From assembly GCA_004123355.1 (NCBI GenBank), contig SCHM01000004.1, forward strand, positions 7,529,017-7,593,016: a stretch of 64,000 nucleotides of DNA, given 5' to 3'. The notes beneath the pieces were generated by a model. That model worked only from the letters and a program-made list of their open reading frames with translations, did no database searches and was not told where the DNA came from. This DNA is from Amphirosellinia nigrospora. Taxonomy: Eukaryota; Ascomycota; Sordariomycetes; Xylariales; Xylariaceae. A program made the translations under genes and the position numbers. Within the stretch, counting starts at the first letter, position 1. Each line of letters opens with the position of its first letter. Positions 35,271 to 45,917 of this stretch are shown one piece after another.

Positions 35271-36341
35271 AGCTATCGTTTAGTTGCTTTTGGGTTCCTC
35301 GGCGTTGACAGGTTCGACTTCACGGCTCCGGTAATTTGCGACGGGACAATACACTATGAGGTTTAGGAGGACGAGAGTAGAGTGCCTTGGGGACCAGTTC
35401 GTCGCAGTGGTCTCATGACCTGTTAGATGATCTGCGCAGGCGAATTACCTTCCATGTTTTCCCCTCCATGTTCAATTCAGCAACGAATATGACCAACAGT
35501 GGCATTCCGCCCACCAGTTTGCCTGTTTCAACTTTCTTGTTGGGCCTGTTCTCGGTGCTTTGAAGCGACTCTGTGTCTCAAGTTCGGTTCTGCCATAATC
35601 CGGATATTCGTCCCTCTTGGTTGGACTTACGACCTGGAACAAGAGCGGCCTCGTCCTATGAAGCGTCATGACACGAGACAGTTGCACGAGTTTCTATCTG
35701 TAATAAGGTAGAACTCGCTAATATGATGCTTGTGCCATCCTATCAATAAGAGAGTAGTAGTGTTATCCATTGACATCAACTACCCTATGGTAATCGCTGG
35801 ATATACGATTTGCTTAGTAGCCATAAAATGTTGTGTGAATGAGCACGCTGGCAGAGCAGCCCGTAGTGTCTTTAGGAGGAATACTGACGGCGTGTACTGA
35901 TCTGTGCTATCCTCTCATCCCGGCCCCTTGTTCCCATGCCCAATAGTGAGAAGCCCCAACCCATCAGGTAGTATGATATACGCACCTATAAAGCATGTGC
36001 AGATCTTCATACGAAATATTGGGTCAACAGCCTTTCTAAATACAAGATACCCCCGTTCCAATACACTTTATTACAGGGCAAACTGCGCGGCAGGCCACGC
36101 AACCCTCTAGATTTGGGTTTACCTAGGTCTATAAAGGTCATACCTCACTCCAAAGCTATAGCTACCAAGATTTTTCCTAGGTATACGCATTATCGACGAA
36201 CCTCTGACTAGGTACACCACGTATTACTACTTTTATTACGATAAATAACCTTTGGTAAGCTTATATAACTAAACAGCTCGATATCCTCCGAGGCTACCTG
36301 GATACTCTGTACTAACACTTTGCCACTACTACTTAGCAAGC
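35271..36341. other. Intergenic stretch, nothing recognised
   Basis: 3' flank of atg8 and upstream region of the small coiled-coil gene. A TATATAA word near 36260 is about 80 bp before that gene. Confidence 0.5.
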
Positions 36342-36611
36342 ATGGCCTCAAGCGATATTAGTACCCGAAATGCTGCATATACCAAGATGCTTGTCCAACT
36401 CCAGGCCCTTGAACAGAAGCTGGACGATGGTCAAAAACTAGCCCGCCATATAAGACAAGAGCTGCATCAACAAATGAGACAAGAGGAACAAGTCAACCGA
36501 GAATTCAAAGAACTTGAGCGACAAGAACGGCTAAATGCCCTACGTTTGAATGTGCAAGCGAACCTAGAATGGCAACGCAGATTGAACCATGGTCGTCGGC
36601 CTCAGCGTTAG
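36342..36611 (+). CDS. Small coiled-coil protein, unknown function
   Basis: An 89-residue frame, almost all heptad-rich helix (KMLVQLQALEQKLDDGQKLA, VNREFKELERQERLNALRL) with many Gln, Glu and Arg and no Cys or Trp-rich core. ATG context is good (AGCATGG). No family is recognised. It resembles, in type only, the coiled-coil exon at 10623-10948. It may be a genuine small gene or the surviving exon of a larger one. Confidence 0.45.
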   Translation: MASSDISTRNAAYTKMLVQLQALEQKLDDGQKLARHIRQELHQQMRQEEQVNREFKELERQERLNALRLNVQANLEWQRRLNHGRRPQR

Positions 36612-37170
36612 AAAATGGGCCACCGCTCTAACTACCGAGTCTATATGTCTTCTGCACTCTGGATTTCGAATCGCGATCGGTAGCGTCTGAAGTCCCGAAA
36701 GGGGTCGGATACGGTCAGGGAGAAGGATAGTCCCTCATCGACTCTGGACTAAGGGATGCATCCTCAGAAGGCTAGGATCGAAGCTTTACACCGGAGGAAC
36801 TTAGGTCGAAATGCCTTCACTCTTTAATTTACGGCGTATTGAGCAAAAGGGTTTAGCTGGCAAAGCTTTCCGTGTTGGTGGTGTCTGGCTTAACACTATT
36901 TACCACGCATTTTCCAAGCTCGAGATGGACTTGAAAAGAACCCTGAGTAATGAGTTCAAGGTCACTCATTGCGCCTTAGGGACCTGAAGCCTCAAGGCAT
37001 TTATTCTATCTCGTCATAATTATATTCCCTAAAGTATGGTTAGGATACGAACTGGAGGGCGCGAATAAGGTTTCCTACGACTGTTTGCAATGGTCGACAA
37101 TTTGCTCTTGTAAAATAAATCCTGGCTATTAGCCGCTTACTGCCGCATAATACACTCATCTCTGACAACC
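36612..37170. other. Intergenic stretch, nothing recognised
   Basis: No gene or repeat recognised between the small coiled-coil gene and the 3' end of the Clr5-ankyrin gene. Confidence 0.5.
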
Positions 37171-40100
37171 TCAGCAATCTGTATCCTCGTTCATGAGATG
37201 CTCGGCATTCATAAGCTCAACATCTTCAAGAGTCCACCTTCTATGCTTCTTCAATAACCCTACGACTCCAAGGTGACCCGACCTCTTCGGCAAATTTGAT
37301 AGCTCGTAGATACTGTACGCGATGGTCTCCGCCTGTCTTGGCGCCCTTATAAAGTAATAGTTGCACCATGTCTTGTCTCCCGTACTCTGCTGCGCCCTCG
37401 AGCGCTGTCCGCCCGTGGCTACGAGCTCCGACAGCGTTGACGTCGGCACCGTGCTCGAGAAGAGTGCGAACTATGTCCATCTTGTTGGATATTGCTGCGA
37501 TCTGAAGAGCCGTGGCACCTGCGCGGGGCGCGGGATACGCGTTGACGTCCGCACCGGCTCCGATCAGCTTCTGAACCATCGCGTTGTCGCTATATAGCAC
37601 GGCAAACTGGAGCGGAGTCCACCCAGAGTCGTAGTCTTTCCGCGAGTTGACTGGTAACTCGAGCTCCAGAAGCTTATCGACGCTTGCCTTCTGTCGCGAT
37701 TCAAGCGCCCTTTCGAAGGCCTTCGCGACTAGCGACTCACTCCATGTACTTGGATGCCTTGCATTCAAGATGGCGGCGGTAATTTTCGTGACGTTTTCAG
37801 TTGTGCCTGATAGCAGTAGAGTTTCGAGCAGACACCCTTCATCCAGCTCGAAACCAGCCTCGAGAAGCAGGGTCACTACTTCAAAGGAATTTTCATGAAT
37901 TGCGGTGTGCAGGGGTGATTTGCCTTGACGAATCGTACTTTTCCTCCACCAAAAATCCGGCACTATACTCTCAGTCGGAAGGTCAAGTGCTAATGCTGGG
38001 CTTGGCCTGAAGTACCCGAGAATAGTATGAAGGATCCCTTCATATACATGACGGTACTTGATTGCGATCGTTAAAGCAGTAGCCTCTATTGAATCCATAC
38101 GCCGTCGGCGCTTGCGTTTTCTCAACAAAGGTTTAATTACATACCTGATGTACTCTTCAAAGTCGAAGGCCTTCTTACAGCATCCCAACGCATACCATAC
38201 GCTAGCACAGAGTGCAGCAGAGTCGTATCTGGCCCATGTCTCGGACAAGATCAAACAAAACCATTCCCGGTTTCCCGTAGCACACGCAGCTTCTAGAGGG
38301 CTCACAGAATCTGGACCGAGGCTCTGGCGCTGCTGAGGGCTGGCCAGGTGCCAGACCCAGTCTAACAAACGCGAATCCCCAGACATGATAGCTCTCGTCA
38401 GGTCGCCGTCGGCGATAGATGCACCCAAAATTAGTAATTCATGTGCGGCTCCTATGTTTTGGTGTTCCAGAGCGGTTTGAAACGGGGGGGTTCCGATCCC
38501 ATTGACCGCAGCCCCATGCTTCACAAGAGCATGGATAAGAGACGACGACCCTATTCTGGCAGCCAGTGCAATTTCGCCGCCGCAGAATTCATTGCCTCCC
38601 AAGTCGAGAATCATTAAAGCAGCGGCAACATGTCTCCTATATAGTGCAACTTGGAGGGGCGTCCGTAGTGTCTCCCATGCATCAAAGGAACACTCTGTGT
38701 ACGTGGAATAAATTGTGTTGATGTTTTTTATATCTTCCTGTGAGTCGTAGGATAAACTAGCCGTCACAGAGAAGCCTTTATTGTGAAGCAATGAGATTAA
38801 ATCTGGTAGTCCTCGGAAAGCGGCTGCATGCATAGGGCTGGGTCGATTGTCTCGCCATTGGTAGCTCTCTGCAGTAGGAATGTCGAAGGCGACATCTTCC
38901 ATAAATATAGCTGTCGTCAGAGGATGCTCTCCCCAACTACATTCCCCGTGCGCTTCGGTACCAGCCCGCACCAAACATCTTATAGCATCGTGGTTTCTCG
39001 CTGAAATAGCCAGGACCATTGTATCCGGATCGATTTTCAGGCTTTGACCGCATTTGGAAGAAGCCGTCATTAGGATGTCGAGAACTGTCAAGTCCCCACG
39101 AAGCACGGCCAATCGAATCGCGGACAGCTCTAGCTCAGCCGAGTTTTTAGGCAAGTATATTCTCGTGGTATCGCTGCCGTGTGCCAATAGTAGCGTTACC
39201 AAGGCGGCGTTACCGTGGGCTACGGCAATCATGAGAGCCGTCGGTCGTGCTACTAGCAACGGCCTATTGACTGCGGCACCGTGCCGTAGAAGCCTCTCGA
39301 CTAGATCGATGGCCAGTGAAGCGGATTCCAACGAACATGCTAGTTCCAGTGCAGATAGATCTACGCAGTCATCCGCCGGGTTAACATCAGCTCCAGCATG
39401 TAGCAGAGCTTTCACGAGTGCTTTGTTGCCGGTAGATATTGCCATCTGTAATGGAGTACAGAAGATTGTTTCGGGGGTGAACGACATTTCAATGACGGAG
39501 CTTCCTCTTGTAAATGTATATTTGGGATACTGCGGAGTCGCTAGGATGCGTCCATTTGGGCAAACCATCTTTGTGTTCAACAGTCTGCAAGCCACTAGGA
39601 AGTCGACCTGCCGGACAGCAGCCGCAAATAGGTGCTCTGCTATCGCTATAGCTGTCGAGCTTCCCGAGTCTAACACAGAATTCAGCCACTCCGGGTTCTT
39701 ATCCACGACTGATCTGATCATTTTGAGGACTGAGACGTCTGACAGGCTGGGGTCGGCATCATAGCTAATCAGCATCTTGTTCGAAAGCTTGTATAGGAGA
39801 ATCTTAAATGCTTCTTGTTCAACCACCGCCCTGTCTCCACTCTTGAAACTTGCAATGACTTTCTCATGACCACCGTCGTATTCTTCTGGGATCAAACTTT
39901 GGAGATCTGCCGTGGGAAACGAGGTTATCTGGGTGAGCGTGCTTGTGCTCACACTACTTTGATCCCATAGCATCTCAGTAGATATGGACGATACGGCATT
40001 GACACTCACTGCAATACAAAAGTGAGCTGATTTCCGGTAAATCTCAGGGGGGGGGCTGACAAGGTAGCGCTAAGTGTATTTTGGAGAACTCGAACCAGGG

Positions 40101-40628
40101 GAGTCTACCAAACCAACACATTCGTGATAGTTCCGGAACAACGAGTTGTAAAGCGTCAGAGGCACTCGTTGAATCAATTGCTTGGCGAAATTGTGTTAGC
40201 GTCCAACACCAGTCTTTCAGATCAATGTGGTTCTCACTCACGAAGCCTTGGTCGTGTCCACTCACTCGACACGGGAACTCTTCCCATCAGTCTTTTGATT
40301 CTTTTCGGTTTTAGCATCACCCCGCTCAACGACACATCGGGGTTGGTTGCTTTTCTTTTGTTCAGGTTCTGATACAAGCTTTCACGCTCCGCTTGCGTCA
40401 AGTTCTTTCGAAATCCCCATTGTTTCAACTTGTGATGGTATTGGTGAACCCTAGAAATATACTCACCCGTGAGTGATAGGGCAGTGAGCGAGGCCGAGAG
40501 GGGAATACTCACTTACGGTCGAATCCATGGCTGTTTTTCAACTGCGATGCTACCGTCGATAGTGGTAGCTGGTCAACGAGATACAGCTGGCGGATAGTTT
40601 CCTTATGATACTCCCAAATGTCTTCCAT
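37171..40628 (-). CDS. Clr5-domain ankyrin-repeat protein
   Basis: The N-terminal Clr5 domain is split by an intron: exon 1 from 40628 reads MEDIWEYHKETIRQLYL and STVASQLKNSHGFDR. Intron 40451-40516 follows, then HQYHHKLKQWGFRKNL, the usual end of the domain. A linker follows (GFVSENHIDLKDWCWTLTQF). A 920-residue open frame from about 40009 then holds some fifteen ankyrin repeats, for example TPLQMAISTGNKALVKALLH, TALMIAVAHGNAALVTLLLA and TALQIAAISNKMDIVRTLLE. Clr5 domains are thought to bind DNA or act in heterochromatin; in ankyrin fusions the role is unknown. The frame slips near 40451, 40265, at a C8 run (40048-40055) and near 37300. The last moves the stop to 37171 and gives the tail VVGLLKKHRRWTLEDVELMN. 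Confidence 0.8.
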
Positions 40629-41272
40629 ACTAGGTAAACCATGCACTTACGATGGTTGTGTAATTGTGTAAAGTGGCGTTAAAAAAAACCAGGAAGGGAA
40701 CAAAAAGTTGATGTTGGAAGAGTTAAATTGAAGGACAATATTTGTACTTATGCTTTTAGGAAAAGGGTCTCGACGTCTCTCATTGGTTATCAACCAAAAC
40801 TAGAATCTCTTGAAGAATGCTCCTATTGGCCTAAACTATAAGTTCTCTGATTCGCCCACTACCAGAATCATACAGCTATTTTGGAGGCGAGCGCTTGCTC
40901 CCATTCGAAGATTACCAGAATTATACTCCACATAAAGCTACATATTCATGCACGATCAGGTAAGGATAGGAATCTCAGCTTCCCAGAGGATGATTCTATG
41001 TATAAAACGTCCAGCCTTTAATGCTTCTAATGTAGAAATTCGTGTAGTCTATGCCAAACCCTTTTCTATTTTGGACCTTCTGATTTGACATATTCAAATC
41101 AACACTCCTTCGTACTCATCAGGCAGTCAGGTAATCAAATTTTTACATTCTTATCGATGCGACTTAACCAGTACTTTCTTGAATGAACCACTAATACTAG
41201 TGGGCTTTAATTTCTAGAACCACATATTAACCCAGCAATCCCAAGACTCGGTCTTCGAACCTGCTTTGTCTA
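40629..41272. other. Intergenic stretch, nothing recognised
   Basis: Upstream region of the Clr5-ankyrin gene. AT-moderate, no repeat recognised. Confidence 0.5.
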
Positions 41273-41407
41273 ATGGCTCTACCTACTGAGGCTGTCATCG
41301 CGCTCATCGGAGTGCTGGTCGCTCTGCCTCCTGCAGTACTTGTACTCATGCAATGTTGGCCGAGACGGCGTATAGGTCGTAGGTGCCGAACAATTCCTCC
41401 TAATTAG
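41273..41407 (+). CDS. Small single-pass membrane protein (44 aa)
   Basis: A short frame starting MALPTEAVIALIGVLVALPP and ending in a basic tail (CWPRRRIGRRCRTIPPN). The hydrophobic segment at residues about 7-28 would span a membrane with the Arg-rich C-terminus in the cytosol by the positive-inside rule. Short proteins of the form M-x-x-P-T-E-A followed by one helix and a basic tail are, as I recall, frequent in Sordariomycete genomes and have no known role. The gene lies alone in an otherwise non-coding stretch. Confidence 0.45.
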   Translation: MALPTEAVIALIGVLVALPPAVLVLMQCWPRRRIGRRCRTIPPN

Positions 41408-41899
41408 CGGCTTGTCATATAGCCACTGCTGACATCGATTTTAGAAGGAAGGGAGCTGGTCGCTCGTGACGCTAACGGGAATTCTGTCTATTTGGTAACA
41501 GCGCAGGTTGAAATCCGCCCGCAACACGGCAATAGGGGCTGGCGGTAAAGTGTTGGCAACGCAGGAGAGATGAATGGACAGTTAATTGCCAAGTTTTTCT
41601 CGCTTCCCATCCAATAATAAGAGTCTCTCGATTTCCTCCTTTTTATCTAGTCTGTAAATGATCTCATGAGTTTCTGGGGTTTCTTAGTTGGGTTATAGGC
41701 GAGGGTAGTAGTTGGGATACTTGCTGTATGAGAGTGACACACTAGAGATACTGATGACTTGTGTGGTAATTATAGTCGGCCCTAAGTAGTTTGCCTGAAG
41801 GCATAAAGTCCTCCTAGGTCCATGACCGAAAGCATTGAACATCTTCTAAGGAGGCCCAATACCACGACGAAGCACATGGGGACTATGCCCGTGAGGGCA
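41408..41899. other. Non-coding stretch
   Basis: No gene recognised between the small membrane protein and the HET relic. Confidence 0.4.
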
Positions 41900-42442
41900 C
41901 TAAAAAAGGGTTTTAGTGAGATTATCATGCCATAGGCCAACTAGATATAGGTTCATCCTCAACATACGATCATTTGCCACTCCGAACAATGGCGCCAATT
42001 TATCCGAGGTCATGGTCATCTCCCACCTCAAAAAGCTTTTAATAATCAATGTCAGGGCTTCTCTGTCATCGTCGTGCCGATCCTCTTGCCACTTTTGCAC
42101 TCGTATACCAGTCCTTCCTGACAATCCCATATCCATTCTTCACTGGCTAGATATGGAGTACGGGTTGTCAATCGTAAATTTTTGGTAGGTCTATACCCGC
42201 TGAGAGAGCACAGAATCTACTTTTAAATATGATTCATGCGCCCTAGTCGCTAGTTTTAACCTGTTGTATAACGCACGTCCACCCGAAGTCTTAAGCTCAA
42301 AAGACTCAACCCGACTAGGTTTGAGACAATTATTATCGAGAAAACCGCAATGGATATCATGGGAGTCGTGCGCTGCTAGGACAAAGTAAGTATTCTGGAA
42401 GATCTCACCAATGCATCGGTTCAGGGCAAAAAGAATAACCAA
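41900..42442 (-). pseudogene. HET-domain gene relic
   Basis: Two pieces match HET-protein signatures in the right order on the minus strand. IGEIFQNTYFVLAAHDSHDI (within 42191-42442) fits the usual 'M-x-x-IY-x-NA-x-xT-I-A-A' part of the domain. Downstream, TSDKLAPLFGVAND and NLYLVGLWHDNLTKTLF (41900-42136) fit the 'SDRLPALSGLA ... YLAGLWRDDL' part. The residues expected between them are mostly missing, and the start with SYCWG is absent. This is a decayed copy with an internal deletion, not the same gene as 7023-9362. Confidence 0.6.
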
Positions 42443-44008
42443 CTTGAATTGTGAGGAAACTAATTGATTATAAAGACTAGCATTGAGTCCTTGCCGGTAT
42501 TTTGTGAGTCTGCTTAGTCAGTAACCTCGAAGACAACGCAGTTTCTAATAATTCGAACGACGGTTACCATCATCAAGTAAGTCAGGAACATAGGAATTAT
42601 CACCCTCAACATTCCTAAGACTTAAATCTTGAAATCGTATAAGCTAAATTAAACAGATTGAACTTTAAGCTAAGGTTAGATAGTTTCATCTTGGGGCTAA
42701 ATGTTCCCATCATTATACATGAGTACCGTACAGAGACAGTGTCACACGAATCTCGTACGAAGCTCGCTAAATACTACCCCATGAGGCTGAAGCCGTTGTA
42801 CGAAGTTATTGTGAGTCTCAGTCAGTCACCGAAAGCTGATATTGAACACCGAGACACATAGTCTCCGGCTACATGAGTCTATTCAAGTCTACGGAGCTCT
42901 GCGAAGCTGAATCAAGGATACGAGGAAGGATCCGAGCATAAAAGGCACGAATCCCTCCTGCCTGGAGAAATAGAAAGATAGATCTCTATGGCACTTTTGG
43001 CATCTTAGTTGATTATTATTCCATTTGAACTATTTATAAGCCTCCCGATTGAGCCCCTGTGACGACAAACAGCTGTTAATAACAATACCCTGTGTGATAG
43101 AAGCATATTGCCTCATGGATGATATATCGGCCTGGATATGATATAGCTAATACTCATACACAAATGGCTCTTCGGGCTTCGAAGCGGGAGATCTCTAGTC
43201 TAGATACCTCAGTTGCCTGGCAATCTCCTCTGCGGCAAGTATGTAAGCGTGTAAGCAGAGCCGGATCTAATATTGCCCTCACTCCTAAATATCCTTGTGA
43301 ATCTTGGTGAGCAAGCGTCTGATTACCTATGTCGTCTCGAAAAGGTGATTACAGGTCAACGACCAACGTTGTCAATGATAGACGTACTCGGGTGTCCACA
43401 CGTGAACTGTTCTAGCCCGTCTAACATCATATGCTGCTAAACGGTGAATTATAGGTTTATTGATAGTGATACCTACCGATGCACTCTACGAGAAAACGAA
43501 GGGAGACGGTTTTGCGGTTTTGAATCATAGTAAATTTCGTACGACACGGCATGGACCAGAAGGTGTCCGAAGTCCGAATTTATCTATGCGAAACTCCACA
43601 CCGCGTCCGGGCATTCGGCCGACCCAAACGCTAGTCATTCGGCTACTTTTAGTCTTCAGCGGCGTAATTACTAATCCGGAAATGGAAGGCCATTAGAAAT
43701 GCCGATCTTTACGGATAGCTATTTACCCCCGTAGCTGAACGGAGGATAATAATTAATACGCGTATTGCTATACTTTACGGCAGGTAGTAGAGTCATTGGA
43801 ATTTTCTTCGATGTAGTGTAGATGGAATGTCTCATCGCTTGGTAATCAGGAGTACATGTCCATTCCGAATCTAGAGTATGCCCCGACTTGGAGCATACGT
43901 CGGTTATTGAGTTACGTATTCCGCAAAAGCATGCCTACACGTCTACCTACCTAGGTACATAGCATTGTTATGCGTAGATGAGGTTTGGGAGTACGCTCTC
44001 CCGCTACA
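42443..44008. other. Intergenic stretch
   Basis: No supported gene. TACCTACCTAGGTAC words at 43940-43960 belong to the dispersed motif described elsewhere. Confidence 0.5.
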
Positions 44009-44014
44009 TATAAA
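44009..44014 (+). promoter_or_regulatory. Probable TATA box of the glutathione S-transferase gene
   Basis: TATAAA in the context CATATAAATGAG, 115 bp before the start codon at 44130. The leader between them is pyrimidine-rich. Confidence 0.5.
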
Positions 44015-44129
44015 TGAGATGCCCTCACCCCGGAATGAGCAGTTATTCCTTACTATCAGCACTCTAACAATATTCTACACTCCTACCTCTACAACATAAC
44101 GAAGCAAGCAGGCCTATCAAACTTTCACA

Positions 44130-44926
44130 ATGGCGTCATCCACCCTCAAGCCCATCAAGGTATACGGCCAGGCCGGGCCCAACCCGCCCAAGGTGATCAT
44201 GATCCTTGAAGAGCTGAGCCTGCCGTACGAGATACAATCGACTGGGTTCGCGGACGTAAAAAAACCTGAATATCTGGCCGTCAACCCCAATGGGCGTCTA
44301 CCTGCCATCCAGGACCCAACACGGGGTTGACGCTGTGGGAGTCGGGCGCCATCGTCGAATACCTTGTCGAGACGTACGACAAGGACAACAAGATCAGCTT
44401 CCCCGCGGGTCCAACGAGAGCTTCCTCACGAAGCAATGGCTGTTCTTCCAGACGACTGGCCAGGGCCCTTACTATGGACAGGGAGTGGTGAGTGGAGCTT
44501 TGTCTCGATATGTTGAGGGGAGATCAAGAGCCATCGCTGACTGATTTGGATTAGTGGTTTAGCAAGTACCACCCGAGAAGATCCAGAGCGCGGTTGACCG
44601 CTATGTCAAAGAGATCTACCGCGTTACGGCTGTGGTAGAGGGCCAACTCGCGAAGCAGGAGGCTGGTGCCGACGGCCCTTGGCTCGTGGGCGGTAGGATC
44701 AGCTATGCCGACATCTCGTGGTACATGTGGCAGGTGGTAATCCAAATGGCCATTCCCGAAGCTTGTGAGTTCTGCCAGAGATTTCCCGGTCTTCTTTGGA
44801 AAGATTCACTGACTTTGTGCCGTAGCCATCAGCTATGATGAATACCCGAACGTGAAGAAGTGGCTTGCGAACTTGGGGGCTCGTCCTTCTGTTCAACGCG
44901 CAATGGAGCTGGGTAAAGTTCACTAA
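44130..44926 (+). CDS. Glutathione S-transferase (Ure2/GstA-like)
   Basis: Conjugates glutathione to electrophiles or reduces peroxides in the cytosol. The thioredoxin-fold half reads IKVYGQAGPNPPKVIMILEE, FADVKKPEYLAVNPNGRLPA with the cis-Pro loop, and LTLWESGAIVEYLVETYD (the ES pair that binds the gamma-glutamyl group). The helical half includes KQWLFFQTTGQGPYYGQ, WLVGGRISYADISWYMW (N-cap box region) and EYPNVKKWLANLGARPSVQR. Introns are 44488-44554 (branch GCTGAC) and 44765-44825. The frame slips at CCC 44315-44317, GGG 44407-44409 and CCC 44572-44574; in each, one extra base restores the family sequence. Stop at 44924-44926. Confidence 0.93.
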
Positions 44927-45917
44927 GCTCGTCGTGATATGGAAGTCTTTTCGGCATTGGTTCTTGATCGAAATGCGCCGATTAGAATTTAACCATCTAC
45001 AAACCAATACAAAATCAATCTAGAGAGTTGCATTTTATTTACATACCTATTGAAACGAAACTCGTATTGTCGAAGCGAGTCCTTTGAGTTGAGTGATATC
45101 AGTGCAACATGAAAGAGAAGTGGGAAAACAGCTTGGAAGACGACTTGTATAGATATTTCCACTCGCAAGATCAATGTTAGTATGTCCCGGTGCAAAAGCG
45201 AATCTTCAATCTACCTACCTAGTAATACCTATATAGGAGTTCAATTATGTCAGCCTTCTGTGTAACCATGTAGTGGCTGATGATCCCCACCAAAAGCCAC
45301 AGCGATCAGCTGGCCCTACTGTATGTAGGTACCCACTAATTAAGAAGTAGGTACCTAGGTAGGCACTCATGATAGGTGGTGCCTACAAGACCTACAGCAC
45401 AGTACCTAGGTAGCTTGCGGGAGAGCCGTTGCATGTGCATCCTTCTGTTACCTTAGCATCATGGGACGCTATCCAGTCTCGGTAATTATCGTCACAAAAG
45501 CTCCACGTTGTCCGTGAGCTGTCTCAGATTGGACATATACTAGTTTCGTGCTATCTTATCATCATAACTAGAGCGTCATGACATATCGAGTCTTCTCTAG
45601 ACCATCGTAGCTATCGTCATCAATATACCCACGCTCTTACCCACACCACACACGCACCTCTCCGGGACACCTCCCCCAGAATATCCACCATTCCGCAGCT
45701 ACACCGAGCATCGTATCCCTCCTCTTCTCGTGGCACTGCTCAAGCCAGACGAACCGTTCAGACAGAGTCGAGCGACAGAGGGGGGAGTGGCCAATCATTT
45801 GAGCTTGCCGAATACCCTGCCGAGCGAGCCTCGCGCGAAAACGACAACGACGACGACGACGACGACCAACCAGACCAGAGGGAGGCCAAGAAGAGGTGGC
45901 TCGACGAGCAGGACGAG
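44927..45917. other. Intergenic stretch and leader of the phosphate transporter
   Basis: The TACCTAGGTA motif cluster lies at 45320-45420. From 45582 to 45917 the frame of the transporter is open without any ATG. Confidence 0.5.
45838..45868. repeat. GAC trinucleotide repeat
   Basis: About eight GAC/AAC units. In the transporter frame they read as an Asn/Asp run. Confidence 0.85.
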
